64,000 bases of DNA from Sugiyamaella lignohabitans (GCF_001640025.1 NC_031671.1:1178001-1242000), one strand, 5' to 3'; shown: positions 1-10,952, counted from the first letter of the stretch. A program made the numbers and translations. Notes: generated by a model not told the origin, from the letters alone.

Positions 1-34
1 GGTCCCCCTGAGATTGCCTGTCTGGGGCGCACCG

Positions 35-170
35 TGCATCCGGCGGCTGGGGCTCTGCCCCAGACCCTGTGGCTCCTCTCGCTTCGCTCGAGTCGGGCGT
101 ATACGGTCCCGGCCGCTCTGCGAAGCAGAGCACAACGGGGTCTGGGGCAGCGCCCCAGCAGCCGGAGGCA
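35..170. repeat. GC double-hairpin elements, F/R pair
   Basis: F copy at 35-95 and R copy at 114-170, in inverted orientation with the GCCTCC-type ends facing outward. The first hairpin is CTGGGGC/GCCCCAG. The R copy ends in stem GCTCTGC/GCAGAGC around a GAA loop. The pair is intergenic. Positions 171-630 hold no gene I can support. Confidence 0.85.
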
Positions 171-630
171 CCAATAGAACACTTCCAACGCCACTCTTGA
201 ATAATTTGTAAATAAGTCAATGGCCCAGCTCAAACCAAAGAACTCTTTAAATTAAACCAGGTGTTTGTGGCACGGCAAACGGCAGATGATATTAGAGGAC
301 TTGTGGCTGCAAACCTCACTGCGCCTTCAAAGCAATGATTATATTAGGACATAGTTAAGCTATTCAACGCACACTTTGGTAAGATTGAAAAAAAATTAGA
401 GACAAAACTTATTAATAAAATGATGGACTGAAAACTCAGCTGGGTCGACTCCTCTATTTATAGTGGCCAGAGCTCTGATTCGATCTTCAGCCGATGCACG
501 AGCCTAATCCCTGTCTGCATTCCTGAACCAATCCCGTAGACCAGTCACGTTCTCTCACCAGCCATTGGTTCTATTTATAGGTTTATTTTTCTGGTTTATA
601 ATCCCTGTTGCAGCAGCGGGAGAGGAGGCA

Positions 631-905
631 TGCCTCCGGCGGCTGGGGCTCCGCCCCAGACCCTGGGTGCTCCTCTCGCTGCGCTCGAGTCGTCTCTCGG
701 GAGGTCTGACCTGAAGTTTGTTGCCCTTTCTCTGAACAGACACTCCTGGAGAGCCCGGAGAAACGACTCGAGTGAAGCGAGAGGAGCACCCAGGGTCTGG
801 GGCGGAGCCCCAGCCGCCGGAGGCAGCACCCACCCCGGAGAAACGACTCCAGTGAAGCGAGAGGAGCAACCAGGGTCTGGGGTGGAGCCCCAGCCACCGG
901 AGGCA
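631..905. repeat. GC double-hairpin cluster F-R-R
   Basis: F at 631-692, R at 764-825 and R at 844-905. The second R copy has several substitutions, so it is a slightly older or decayed copy. No coding exon overlaps the cluster; long open frames here come from the stop-poor repeat. Confidence 0.85.
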
Positions 906-1041
906 GCAGCTCACCCCTCCAATAGAAAACGACTTGAGCGGAGATGACCAGGGTCCGGCGTACGGTCTCCAACCGGATCCGTTATCATGATAGCGGTTAG
1001 GGTATTGTGCCCCAGTAGGAGGTGCATTTTTTTTCACGGGC

Positions 1042-1286
1042 TATAAATAAGGGCGCCAGGGCTTCTCGTGTTGTATTTTTTTTTTTCATCAGCATTGAGT
1101 GTGTAAGTTACAATTGGAACTTGGTGGCTTTCTTTTAATGATGATAATGAGCCTTAGAGGCTCTATCTATAAACCCAGCTCGTCGACTTATTTATCATGA
1201 GAAAAATAGTTTATAACTGATTTGAAGACAGTCACTTAGTTTGGTTCGCCAGTTCGGCATAGGATCCGTATACTAACTGTTTCAAG
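1042..1286 (+). ncRNA. possible spliced non-coding transcript with a C/D-like box pair in its intron
   Basis: A TATAAATA box lies at 1042-1049. A consensus donor GTAAGT follows at 1103-1108, then TACTAAC at 1271-1277 and an acceptor AAG ending at 1286. No reading frame spans the junction and no plus-strand gene follows until 14 kb, so this does not look like a protein gene. Inside the 184-nt putative intron are ATGATGA at 1138-1144 and CTGA at 1217-1220, which resemble C and D boxes of a box C/D snoRNA. The terminal stem is weak and I cannot name a target. It may be chance. Confidence 0.25.
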
Positions 1287-1409
1287 CCTTGTCTAGCTAG
1301 TCTCATGAGCCCTGTGTATCTCTCTAAATAGCTTTGAATTGATTTGCTCTCGACAATTCTATTTCTGCTTCTACTAACTATCGTGTGGGGTCGTGGCTGG
1401 CCCTGGTGA

Positions 1410-1470
1410 CGACTCGAGCGCAGCGAGAGGAGCTACGGGGTCTGGGGCAGAGCCCCAGCCGTCGGAGGCA
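1410..1470. repeat. GC double-hairpin element, single R
   Basis: One R copy, 81 nt beyond the YLF2-like stop codon (minus strand). Read along that gene it is in the forward sense. Confidence 0.85.
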
Positions 1471-1551
1471 GCCTGTCGTTCTGAGCATTCAGTCCATAGA
1501 AAACTAAAAAAGCACTATTTACATTCGTTGGCCGAAGAAAAAGGAGGGAGG

Positions 1552-3131
1552 TTACTTTCGGGCAGCGGCCGATTTGAAGTGAACCACGTCTCCGTCCTCC
1601 ACAACGTAGTCTTTACCCTTTTGAGAGAGCTGACCCGAGGCTTTAATTACCGAGTCGTCGCCATTAGCAGCTACCAGGTCGTCGTATTTAGTGACATTGG
1701 CCAGAATAAATGTCTTTTCGAGATCCTTGTGAATGATACCCGCTGCCTGTGGAGCCTTCGTGCCCTTGCGGATAGTCCATTCACGAACCTCGTCTTTTCC
1801 GCAAGTGAAGTAACTGATGAGATGGAGTGCTTTACGAAGTTCCTGAATAGCTATTGGTAGAGCGCTTTGAGTATCGAGATCTTTCAATTCAGCATCAACA
1901 GTGGCTTGATCCAACCCTGCTAATCGCGCTTCAAGACCAATACTCACCGGAACTACTCTATCCCCTGGTGAGTTGTCGTTGACCCATTGATTGATTTCTT
2001 TCATCCATTGAGTGCCCTGGTCATCAGCTCCCAATATATAATCCTCCTCACTGACATTGACAATATATACAGATGGTTTAGCAGTCAGCAGAGTGAGGGT
2101 ATTAATAATGGCGATCTCGCTGTTCGTCCACTGACCATTAGCCACTCTTTTGCCGTCTTCCAGCCATGCCAACACTTTTTCTGCCGTAGCAATTTCTTCT
2201 TTCTTGGCTTTGACAACAGCAGGATTGCCTCCTCTCTGAGCCTTATTTGCCAGTTCAATGGCTTTAATAACAAACTCCATATCTTTCAACAGCAGCTCGT
2301 CACGAATGATCTCCAGATCTCGCACCGGGTTCACATTACCCTCAATATGGATAATCTCGGGGTCCTGAAACGCTCTCACCACCTGAAACAGGCCATCCAC
2401 AGCTCTAATATGACTCAAAAACGCATTACCAAGCCCATCTCCCTTTGAAGCGCCTCTTGTCAACCCAGCAATATCGAATATCGACAGCGTCGCTGGCTGT
2501 CGCGACTTCGGCTGATATATCTCACACAGTTTATCGAACCTCGGCGAAGGCACGATCACCTTGGCCTCCTCAGGATCAATTGTCGCAAACGGATAATTAG
2601 CAGGCTTAACTGTTAGCAAACCACGTATATCTCCATCTCTCAACCGCACTTACGTTCCCGAGATCCGACCTCGTGATAGCCTGAAAAAACGTTGATTTCC
2701 CTACCTACACCTGTTAGTTCCCGGGTGCCCTGCTGCCTCCGGCGGCTGGGGCTCCGCCCCAGACCCGGGTTGCTCCTCTCGCTCCGCTCGAGTCGTTCCG
2801 TCGACGGTGCCCGGCCTCTCTGCGAAGCAGGAGCTACCAGTGTCTGGGGCGGAGCCCCAGCCGCCGGAGGCATGTCCGCCAGTGGAACCTACATTGGCAA
2901 GGCCCACAATTCCGCCCTGGATTTTGTTAGTATCGGTGATTCTGGTGGCCTGTGTGGATGTTTACTAACTTTGAGACTATTGCCAACCCGGCCGAGAAGA
3001 AGGGGTTGGTCGGCGTCATTTTCGCCCTTTTTCTTCGAGGGTTTTTTGGTTTTGACGCTGGCATATCTTCTGAAGACCCTGAGAGACGCCGGTATCGACA
3101 GCAGACACCTGCTGGGGGTGTTTATTAACAT
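1552..3131 (-). CDS. YLF2: YchF/OLA1-family GTPase with mitochondrial presequence (YLF2-like), 4 exons
   Basis: Exons on the minus strand: 3131-2970, 2916-2893, 2704-2654 and 2604-1552, giving about 429 aa. The P-loop GLANVGKST is rebuilt across the exon 2/3 junction. The C-terminal TGS-type domain carries EWTIRKGTKAPQAAG and VEDGDVVHFK, typical of the family. The first in-frame ATG is at 3131. It adds about 30 residues rich in Arg, Ser and Leu ending FRRYAS, absent from cytosolic Ola1, and read here as a mitochondrial targeting signal. In S. cerevisiae the mitochondrial paralogue YLF2 (YHL014C) lies beside OTU2 (YHL013C), and an OTU2-type gene is the second neighbour here, which supports the assignment. 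The family binds and hydrolyses ATP or GTP and is linked to ribosomes; the exact role is not visible. Introns 1-3 are 53, 188 and 49 nt, and intron 2 carries a pair of GC elements. Confidence 0.85.
2734..2872. repeat. GC double-hairpin pair inside YLF2 intron 2
   Basis: F at 2734-2795 and R at 2815-2872, filling most of the 188-nt intron (2705-2892). The exon-proximal splice signals lie just outside the elements. Confidence 0.85.
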
Positions 3132-3441
3132 TCTATGGACGCTGGCTGTGGTGTTGGATATCGGACTCAATCGTCTTCGACAATTGGCACGGCTAAAATT
3201 TTTTTTGTCAGTCAGTGTCTTAAGGTACTCCGAGACTTGTGTCTCATATCTTTTTTTGCTAATGTTCGTGAAAAATCAGTCACAAAATTCTGCTCACACT
3301 GAAGTTACAAACCCTGATAGCTTGACAGAAAAATCCACTCGCATCTTCCCGGTACCCCTGGATCTGGAATATGCAGGAACCGTGCAGTTCTGCAGGGTCC
3401 AACCGGCGCTGCAAGGACGATCCCCGCTCAGACCCGCCCCC

Positions 3442-3576
3442 ACGATTCGAGCGCAGCGAGAAGAGCAGCGGGGTCTGGGGCAGAGCCCCAGCCGCCGGAG
3501 GCAGCGCCCATAGGAAGACAGTTGCCTCCGGCGGCTGGGGCGCTGCCCCAGACCCCGTTGTGCTTGCTTCGCAAGC
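3442..3576. repeat. GC double-hairpin pair, R then F (reversed order)
   Basis: R at 3442-3503 and F at 3523-3576. This is the main cluster in the window in which the order is R-F rather than F-R. The F copy ends in stem GCTTGC/GCAAGC, a compensated variant of GCTCGC/GCGAGC. Positions 3132-3441, upstream of the YLF2-like gene, show no other gene. Confidence 0.85.
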
Positions 3577-3632
3577 TGGTTCGGACCGTGGAGAATTGGT
3601 TTCTATTGAGATAGTTTAGTGGAAGTAGAGAG

Positions 3633-4733
3633 TTAGACGAGGCTGAGGTAGTCTGCGGACTCGGCTTTGGCATCGAGAACACCGGCGGATTGGAGGAGGT
3701 TGACGGTGTTGGAGATGACGGTTTTTTGGTCGACTTTCGAGACGTCGTCGGCGAAAGTGACAGTTTCGATCCAGGCTGAGGCGTCTTGGGCAGAGTAGTC
3801 AAGATTACCAGTGATGTACTCGACAGCTTCGCTGTGGTTTTTGTTGAAGTAGGCAATGCCCTCGTTGATAGCCAGGAGCAGCGACTGGATGGTCTTCTTG
3901 CCAGCCTCATTTCCAGTCAGGTCTGTGGAGGCAGAAATCACCCACGATGGCCAAGGAGTATAGATATGGCCAATTTGCTTGACTTCGCCGTTGTCATAGT
4001 ACTTTTTGGTAGTGAAAACCTCCCACATAAACGCATCAGTGGGAGCAATGTCCTCATTACCAGCATGGTTCACACCGTCACGAAGGTTTTTAAAAGTATT
4101 CTGGATCTCGAATCTGAACTCCTCGGTCCAGTTATTCTGTTTGGCAAGAACAAATGGCATGACATAAGATCCACTATTCTGTTAGTAGTCTGCGTTACTA
4201 TTATTACCGACTAACTCTTCGAGTCTATGAATGAAAGTCATAAGAGCATCTAATCTAATCAATGAGGAATTGAATTGCCAAGAACAAACTGTTAAATACT
4301 TACCTGCCAATTCTACTAATACCAAGAGTCTTGCCCCGAATATCCTCGACAGTATTAATATCAGTCCGCTTGGCACCGGTGCTGATTGCCCAGTTCAATG
4401 GAGAAGAAACATAGGTACCGACTATCTTGTACCAATCAGAACCCTTTCCAATTCCAGCAACAAAAGCTTCAGTGAGACCAATGCTGATATCTAATTGAGT
4501 CGAGTTAGTCCAATTACTCATTCGTTCAAATGTCATACCAATTGTTTGAAAATGTGGAGAAACTTACCGATGGTCTTGTCTTGGAGAGATTGGATTAAAT
4601 GGCCACTGCCGGAAGGATAAGGTAGAAATTCCACCTCGATACCGTGCTTAGCATAGTATCCCTGTTGTTGAGCAAAGAACAGAGGAGTCGAAAAATGCTC
4701 GGGAACGTAACCAACCTTTAATTTAGTAACCAT
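3633..4733 (-). CDS. periplasmic-binding-protein-like protein (Ca3427-type), 3 exons
   Basis: Exons 4733-4568, 4490-4304 and 4173-3633 give about 297 aa. The protein starts MVTKLKVGYVPEHFSTPLFF, a typical first beta-strand and helix of a type II solute-binding fold (NMT1/THI5/SsuA-like). Further on are DISIGLTEAFVAG and a second lobe with VISASTDLT. There is no signal peptide or lipobox, so it should be cytosolic. It lacks the CCCFC cysteine cluster of Thi5, the suicide enzyme that makes the thiamine pyrimidine, so I do not call it THI5. It resembles the fungal two-lobe family represented by Candida Ca3427, whose ligand I do not know. Introns are 77 and 130 nt with CTAAC branch sites. It sits between the YLF2-like and OTU2-like genes on the same strand. 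Confidence 0.75.
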
Positions 4734-5605
4734 CTTGGGAGTAGAATGAAGTCAACAATGAAGAATGCGGATCGGCAGGTCCGAGAGAGCATATTGAGAA
4801 AGACCTAATAGCGCCGTACAGCGACGAAATTACCCCTGAGAAATAGTATGAAAAATTAAATATAAATCGAAAATGTAAATTTCTTTATGGATCAATTAAA
4901 AATTGAGTTGTGAAAATGTATCTAGGTACAAATTCTGAATCATTTAAAGTTACTTTGAGGGTACTTAATATATAGGTTATAGACCATGCTGGTGTACTCT
5001 ATGGCATGATGGAGCAGTCAAGTGTTACTACTAACTGGTAACCCGTCATTATGTTTGTAGAATCTGTAGGTACCAGATCTAGAAAGAATAGCCTGGGAAA
5101 TTGATAGACGACTATTGTTGAATTTTATTTTAGATAAACGAACTTCAAAAGTGTTATTGGAGTAAGATGCTTATGACACTTAAATAGCTGATTGATTGAT
5201 ATTCATTTAATGTCTTATGCAGGCTCAAACCAGCGACACTATTACATTTTTACTATCATATTCATTAATATTATCATTTGTTTTTGCTGTTGAATTGAAT
5301 GAATTATTCCGAGAACTCGCACTTTGGGTGTTGGTAAATGTCTGAGATTCAGTAAAGACCAGCACCAGATGATTACTCTTTAACTCAACCGTGCATTGTC
5401 TTTGATCTGCAGCCAGGCTGATAGATATTGCGTGACATGTCTTAAATAGCTGATATAGAAGTCGAATTATATGCTATCTGTGATATTTGAGGCAATTGAT
5501 TGTTTTATTTGGGATCTAGCGCTGCAAAAAACCACTGACCAGATAATTTACCAGTTACTCTCACAATCTGTATGTTCAATTGGCTGGACTGGGATCCCGA
5601 CGCAA
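4734..5605. other. intergenic, AT-rich
   Basis: Upstream region of the binding-protein-like gene and downstream region of OTU2. I see no gene, tRNA or GC element in it until the R copy at 5606. Confidence 0.6.
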
Positions 5606-5666
5606 CGACTCGAGCGCAGCGAGAGGAGCAGCGGGGTCTGGGGCAGAGCCCCAGCCGCCGGAGGCA
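5606..5666. repeat. GC double-hairpin element, single R
   Basis: Full R copy ending 53 nt beyond the OTU2 stop (minus strand), therefore in the forward sense relative to that gene. Confidence 0.85.
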
Positions 5667-5719
5667 AGTCCCCCATCCCATGAAAATGTCTATTATATCT
5701 ATTATTAAATGCACACGAT

Positions 5720-6857
5720 CTAATTAGCGTCCCGTAGAGAGTTGTAGTGTTCACCAAGACCGAAGCTGTGTTTATAGTACACCAGCTTGAGCTCGGGCTG
5801 GGATCCTTCTTCATTGACTTTGAGTGTCGACCGGCCACTGAACATGACACTGATGCACGAATCGTACACATTGGCCAGTGCCAGAATCTCCATATCCCCT
5901 CCCCAGATAGCAGTTGTCTCGAGCTCCTCACAATAGGGCCCTATTTCTCTCATCGTCAAGGTGTTCTCGTCAAACAGGAAAGGTCCAAAAGTGTCTGGAT
6001 TCTGACGAATATAACCGGCAGCCTCTTTCCTCAGTTCTTGTACCGATTTCTTGATATCTCGTCTCTGTGCCAACTGGTCAGCAATTGAAGCAAACAAACA
6101 GTGTCCATCAGGCTGAATATCGTGCTGAACCAGATTGTGAATCTTACATAGAGCGTCTAAGTTCTCGAGCTCGATCTTCCTCAGATCAGGCTGTGTCGAC
6201 GCTTCCTGAGCAGCCTCTTCTGACAGTTTCTTTGCAGCAGCTTCTCTCTGAGCAATCTTCTCTTTACGCCTGTTTCTCTTCGGACCTCCACTACCCTGTT
6301 GTGACTGTGATGAAGCAGCAGCCACCGCTTTCTTTGCTTGGGCCTCTTCTTGCGCCTGTTTCTCCTCGAGTTCTAACTGAGCCAGCAGCTGCTCTGCCAT
6401 TGACTGCTCGTCCTGCTCTTCTTCCTCCTCTTCCTCAGGTGCCGATTTAGGACCATCGAAATTCTACTTTGTTAGCACCAGATCAGGGTACCACGTGCCT
6501 CCGGCGGCTGGGGCTCTGCCCCAGACCCCATGGCTCCTCTCGCTCCGCTCGAGTCGTTTACGTCGACGGTCCGAGCAATCTCCTGCGAAGCAGGAGCAAC
6601 CAGGGTCTGGGGCGGAGCCCCAGCCGCCGGAGGCACAACCACCCCCTAAAAGTACCCACCTTGAGCTCGTTGGCATGCCTCGTCTTGAGATCCGACTCGA
6701 GGCCCTCAATGTTCTTGAGAATGTCCTTTTTCTTCTTTTTCTCGCCCTTGGTAGCCTGTTTTTTCATGGCCGTCGTTTGAGCCGTCAGCTCGCGCACCTC
6801 CCGGCGGTGCCTCGCCACAATCTCGTCATACGACTCGGTCCCCGTAGTCTCTGACAT
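5720..6857 (-). CDS. OTU2: OTU-domain deubiquitinase (OTU2/OTUD6 type), 2 exons
   Basis: Exons 6857-6660 and 6463-5720 give 313 aa, close to S. cerevisiae Otu2 (307). The N-terminal half is a charged coiled coil rich in Lys, Glu and Ala (about residues 15-150), as in OTUD6 proteins. The OTU catalytic centre is QPDGHCLFASIADQL, with the nucleophile at about Cys188 and its Asp three residues before. The C-terminal KHSFGLGEHYNSL supplies the catalytic His. The family removes ubiquitin, and OTU2 and OTUD6B act on ribosomal or translation-associated substrates. The 196-nt intron (6464-6659) ends with CTAAC...TAG and holds a pair of GC elements. Proximity to the YLF2-like gene matches the order in S. 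cerevisiae. Confidence 0.9.
6496..6635. repeat. GC double-hairpin pair inside OTU2 intron
   Basis: F at 6496-6556 and R at 6580-6635. The R copy carries the CTCCTGC/GCAGGAG tip hairpin, while the F copy carries the CTCGAGTCG-type tip. Partners in one pair therefore need not share a tip type. Confidence 0.85.
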
Positions 6858-6966
6858 CTGTGTTTACTGGCTCTTCTGGCTGGATCAATCTCTGCTTCTC
6901 CAACATAAACTCCCTGCCGATCACTTTTCGACCGGGGTTAGGTCCTGGTTCAGGGGATCCGGGACC

Positions 6967-7106
6967 TGCCTCCGGCGGCTGGGGCTCTGCCCCAGACCCC
7001 GTGGCTCCTCTCGCTTCGCTCGAGTCGGTTTCGTAGACGGTCCCAGCAGTCTCCTACGAAGCAGGAGCCCATGGGGTCTGGGGCGCAGCCCCAGCCGCCG
7101 GAGGCA
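6967..7106. repeat. GC double-hairpin pair
   Basis: F at 6967-7027 and R at 7051-7106, between the 5' end of OTU2 and the 3' end of the PPR gene. R ends 55 nt beyond the PPR stop. Confidence 0.85.
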
Positions 7107-7161
7107 TGTCCCCCTCCCGTGAAGTTATTAAGTATATTTACAGTATTTACAGAACCCAGGT

Positions 7162-9309
7162 CTACTCGACACGGGTGGTTTTCTTTTCGAGAGCTTGGAC
7201 TACCGACTCGGGGACCGTGGCGCCGAGAGCGGCCAATTTGGGGATCAGTTTGGGCAGGTCGGTGCCGAAATCGAAGTAACCTTCTTGCTTGGACAGCGTT
7301 TTGAGCACGTCGTTGGCAATGGCTATGCTTTCTACGGTCTGGCTTCCGCCGTCGTTTTTGTAGCAGCCGTTTAGGATGAATGTATAGGTGAACTTGTTGG
7401 GGTTGGTTCGGGTGCTTTTCACCAGTTGTTTGAACAGTCGGTGTGCTTCGGTCACTCGTTTGTTGTAGGAGGCCCAGTGGATCAGTTGATTGAAAGCAGG
7501 CGTTCCTTGGGGAACTCCGAATTTGGGCATCATGTTGAAGTAGTCTAGAGCGTGCTGGTAGTCTCCAAACTTCAGTTCACTGTCAATTAAAGTACCAAAG
7601 GTTCTGGCGTTGGGGGTGATTTTCTTTTCAAGCATAATTCGGAACAGCGTTCGTGCCGACTCAATATCGTTCGATGTCTTGGTCAATCCCGAAATAATGG
7701 CCGTAATAGAAATGGCGTTAGTCTTGATTCCTTCTCTTCCCATTTCCACAAACAGATCGTAGATTTGTTGCTGAGGATCGAATCCCTGTTTACGGGCTTG
7801 TTTGAACACACTGTCGATGATGTTGGTGTACGTGGAAATATCCGGACGCACATTAGCAGCTATCATTTCTTGCACAATAGCATTGGCCTTTTCAAACTGA
7901 CCTAATTGGATATACGATCGAATGAAATAATTGTATGTGACCACATTGGGTGAGTATCCTTGAGTAAGACCCTCACGCAGCAATCCTTCAGCCTCTGTCA
8001 CTTTACCAAGTCTAAGAAGTCCGTCAAGAACTGTATTGAACATAGTCAGAGTCACTGTGACTCCTTCTTCTTTACCTTCTTGAATACGATCTAACACTTG
8101 TAGTGCTTGTTCTGGCTTGCCGGTCCGGAAACAAAAGTCAATCAGACTGCGGAAACTCTCCGAGTTGGGTTTAACACCGGATTCAACCATTTCTCCCCAC
8201 AACTTCGTGAAAACCTCGGTTTTATCAACTCTGCTCAGTGCTCCAGCTCGCAAAAGACTGTTCCATGACAGAATAGTAGGCTCGACTTCGTGTTCAATCA
8301 TATGATTCCATACCTCGAATGCATCTTTGACCCGGGTCGATTCGGCAAAACAACTAATAAATCTGGCATAAACAGATTCGGGAAGTCCATTGTCGCCTAC
8401 TTTAGCCAATGCTTCTTTATACATGGCTTCCAATTCAAGGGGTCTGTCTGATGGAAGAGAAGTCAAGAACTCAAGTGACGACACATCTAAAGAATCCATA
8501 CGGATTTGTTGAAGTCCTTCAAGAATCTCTTTTCTGGAAGTATGATTGAGTCTTCTGAACTCCTCAATGTCCATTAACTGGCGACCTAGCGGAATATCTT
8601 TAATAGGAACCAGTTTCAATGCAAGTTCAGTGCTGATAGGCTGTTTCTCCTTAACACAATTAGCAACATAAGCGACCAAAGCAGACCAAGCAGCTTCTTT
8701 GTTACCCTCACTAGTCACCAAACCAATGGTATTGAGATTCTCGAGATACTCAACCCATGTTTGAAGCCCAAGAGCTGGGTTTCCCTCACGAACATCCGTC
8801 AAAATGACGGCACTGGTAATCCAGCCAACAGCCGCACCGCCCTCAAGATATTTTTGAAACAATTCCTTGGGTTCCATGACGGCTTTTGAACCTTTTTTGG
8901 ATTTCAGTTTCAATGCTGCTCGAAACAGACGAAGATGAAGTCCTCGTCGCTCCAAACTCTTGAAAATGCCGGGGTTATACTCGTCCTTGAAGATCCGCAA
9001 CGCTTCGTTAGTGTTGCCTGAAATCAATGCCCGGTCAATTTTCTGGTACAAATTCTGGCCCTGTCTATTGCCATTTTTACCATTGGCGAAGTGTTTTCCA
9101 TTCGATGACTTCTTTGGCACTTTATCAATGTTCTTCGTCACTGGTTCTTCAACCACAGAACCTGTGTCTTGCGAATCAGCAGCACCTGCAACCACAGACT
9201 GGTACCGTCTGTGGCTACTGACACCAACTCTCGACAAACCAAGCTCCAGCCGAGAAGACGACACGGCCACATTGGCAATTCGTCGCCCCACAAACCTTTG
9301 AGCCAGCAT
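7162..9309 (-). CDS. pentatricopeptide-repeat (PPR) protein, mitochondrial
   Basis: A single exon of 715 aa starting at ATG 9309. The N-terminus MLAQRFVGRRIANVAVSSSR has no acidic residues and ends near HRRYQS, a typical mitochondrial presequence. From about residue 310 onward there are tandem 35-residue PPR units, for example VVTYNYFIRSYIQLGQFEKA and ISTYTNIIDSVFKQ, with further clear units to about residue 640. PPR proteins bind organellar RNA in a base-specific way and act in mitochondrial RNA processing, stability or translation. I cannot decide between the yeast members (for example CCM1, AEP3 or PET309 relatives), so no symbol is given. No catalytic domain is visible. Confidence 0.85.
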   Translation of the reverse strand: MLAQRFVGRRIANVAVSSSRLELGLSRVGVSSHRRYQSVVAGAADSQDTGSVVEEPVTKNIDKVPKKSSNGKHFANGKNGNRQGQNLYQKIDRALISGNTNEALRIFKDEYNPGIFKSLERRGLHLRLFRAALKLKSKKGSKAVMEPKELFQKYLEGGAAVGWITSAVILTDVREGNPALGLQTWVEYLENLNTIGLVTSEGNKEAAWSALVAYVANCVKEKQPISTELALKLVPIKDIPLGRQLMDIEEFRRLNHTSRKEILEGLQQIRMDSLDVSSLEFLTSLPSDRPLELEAMYKEALAKVGDNGLPESVYARFISCFAESTRVKDAFEVWNHMIEHEVEPTILSWNSLLRAGALSRVDKTEVFTKLWGEMVESGVKPNSESFRSLIDFCFRTGKPEQALQVLDRIQEGKEEGVTVTLTMFNTVLDGLLRLGKVTEAEGLLREGLTQGYSPNVVTYNYFIRSYIQLGQFEKANAIVQEMIAANVRPDISTYTNIIDSVFKQARKQGFDPQQQIYDLFVEMGREGIKTNAISITAIISGLTKTSNDIESARTLFRIMLEKKITPNARTFGTLIDSELKFGDYQHALDYFNMMPKFGVPQGTPAFNQLIHWASYNKRVTEAHRLFKQLVKSTRTNPNKFTYTFILNGCYKNDGGSQTVESIAIANDVLKTLSKQEGYFDFGTDLPKLIPKLAALGATVPESVVQALEKKTTRVE

Positions 9310-10952
9310 TCTCGCGCACTGCTCACACTTATATCACTGGATATTTACGTCTGTCGACGATCCAACTGAAATTTTCAGATCCTGGTTAGGGTGCAGAGTC
9401 ACGTGACACACTCTTTTTGGGGTCGGTGCGCTGGGATCTGGTTGGCTTTTTTTTTGTCTGGTCTGGTAAAACTGGGTTGTCGGACTGCCTCCGGCGGCTG
9501 GGGCCCTGCCCCAGACCCCGTTGTGCTCCGCTTCGCGGAGCTTTGCGTGGTTGCAGGCAGAATTACGGGTACGGCCCACAAAAAGCACCCGGGATCCAGG
9601 TTGTGAAGCGCTGTATATGCAGCGTCAGTTTCATGTTTCAACTGCTGGGACACCCAGCACGAGTGGAGCGAGCTACGGGGTCTGAGGCAGCGCCCCAGCC
9701 GCCGGAGGCACACCGGTCCCTAGCTCGAAACAGCAGCAGTCCCGCTGTCACCCAGAAAAGCTACACATGGACCACCACGAGAATAAGAAGAGGCCAGGGG
9801 CCACGGCGACGGGGTGTCATGACAGCTGTAATATTAATATAATCATGTGTTTTCTTTCGGGACGAATTGCTTTGGTTGAGGCGCTTATGGCTAAACGACC
9901 AGTTCCAGCAGGACATGCTGTCTAGACAGCCTATGTAACGAGCCAGAAAAAGGAAATCCGGGAAATTCGCAACAGGGTTGCGTGGCAACCTAGTTCTGAA
10001 GCGGGTGTATGGAGGTGGGGCATATGCACTAGTCGCTTTCTATGCAAGATACAGGTGCAGAGCAGTAACAAGCAAGGTTAGTCACCGGGTGATCAGGCAC
10101 CGTCTTATGCAATTGATGCAACAAAATCGCCGAAATTCTCGTGGTGCTTCGATCCATACGCTACAGGGATTAGTATTTAATATTCATAATATTCTATGCA
10201 TGACAAGGAACATCGGGTGCAATCAAACACCACACTAGACTACCCAATCAAGCAATGTTTCAAACGTAAGGGGCAGGCTGTCAATCATTTAAAAGACGAG
10301 TGTCTGGAATCGCAATGTTTCATGTCGGAGCCTATCAGCAGATGCAATGCCCCAAATCGTCCTTAGCACGTCACTTTTTGAGGTGATGGATGCTAGATAT
10401 TATTGAACTTCACGTCTAGCTCGGATTTGTTTTTTGTTGATACTGGTGTGGAACCGGGTGGTTGCATCCATATGAGAATCCCTCTTTATTCATGTTAATG
10501 CAATAGAAAAGGAGGAAACGAGCACTGACGGATGACGGTGTGGAGGGCGAGATGGGGTGAAGCATCTGACAGTGGGGAATCCATTTGATGACACGGAGTT
10601 TTGCTTTTCCTTAATAAGTTGACAACTCCATTGCTCGAGTGCTAAGCTTTAGCTACTTTTATTTAAATAATATTTTGACGTAAGTAGCAGCAAACCTCCT
10701 ACATGAAAATAATACCGTCAAAGCCCTAGTATACCCCAATTCCTGACTGCCATGATCAGAGCCGTCGATATATCCTAACTCCGCTGAGCGTTCAGCAGGG
10801 GTAATTGATAGGTCATATGCGCCGAGCTGTTTCATCTGCTCCTACCAGGTGAGAGTGGGGAAGGCGAGCAGTCAGGAAGTCATTACAACCGTGCCAAACT
10901 AATAAATATATAATGAGAGTCATCCAGCCAACCGTAGTCCTGTCAACGCTCA
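9310..10952. other. gene-poor intergenic region
   Basis: Divergent upstream region of the PPR gene. It contains one degenerate pair of GC elements (9486-9710) and only short open frames without recognisable content. No tRNA was found by eye. Confidence 0.5.
9486..9710. repeat. GC double-hairpin pair, partly degenerate
   Basis: F at 9486-9540 with tip stem GCTCCGC/GCGGAGC, a compensated variant. An R copy at about 9659-9710 has a reduced tip. This is the last cluster before a 7-kb stretch without elements. Confidence 0.75.

Noticed and set aside
1552..3170. Starting the YchF gene at 3170
   Set aside because: The codon there is TTG. The first in-frame ATG is at 3131, and the presequence is complete from it.
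3633..4733. Calling the binding-protein-like gene THI5
   Set aside because: The fold is similar, but the CCCFC motif and active-site pattern of Thi5 are missing and the N-terminus differs.
9768..9926. Short frame MDHHENKKRPG...
   Set aside because: About 52 codons with no recognisable motif, next to a degenerate element.
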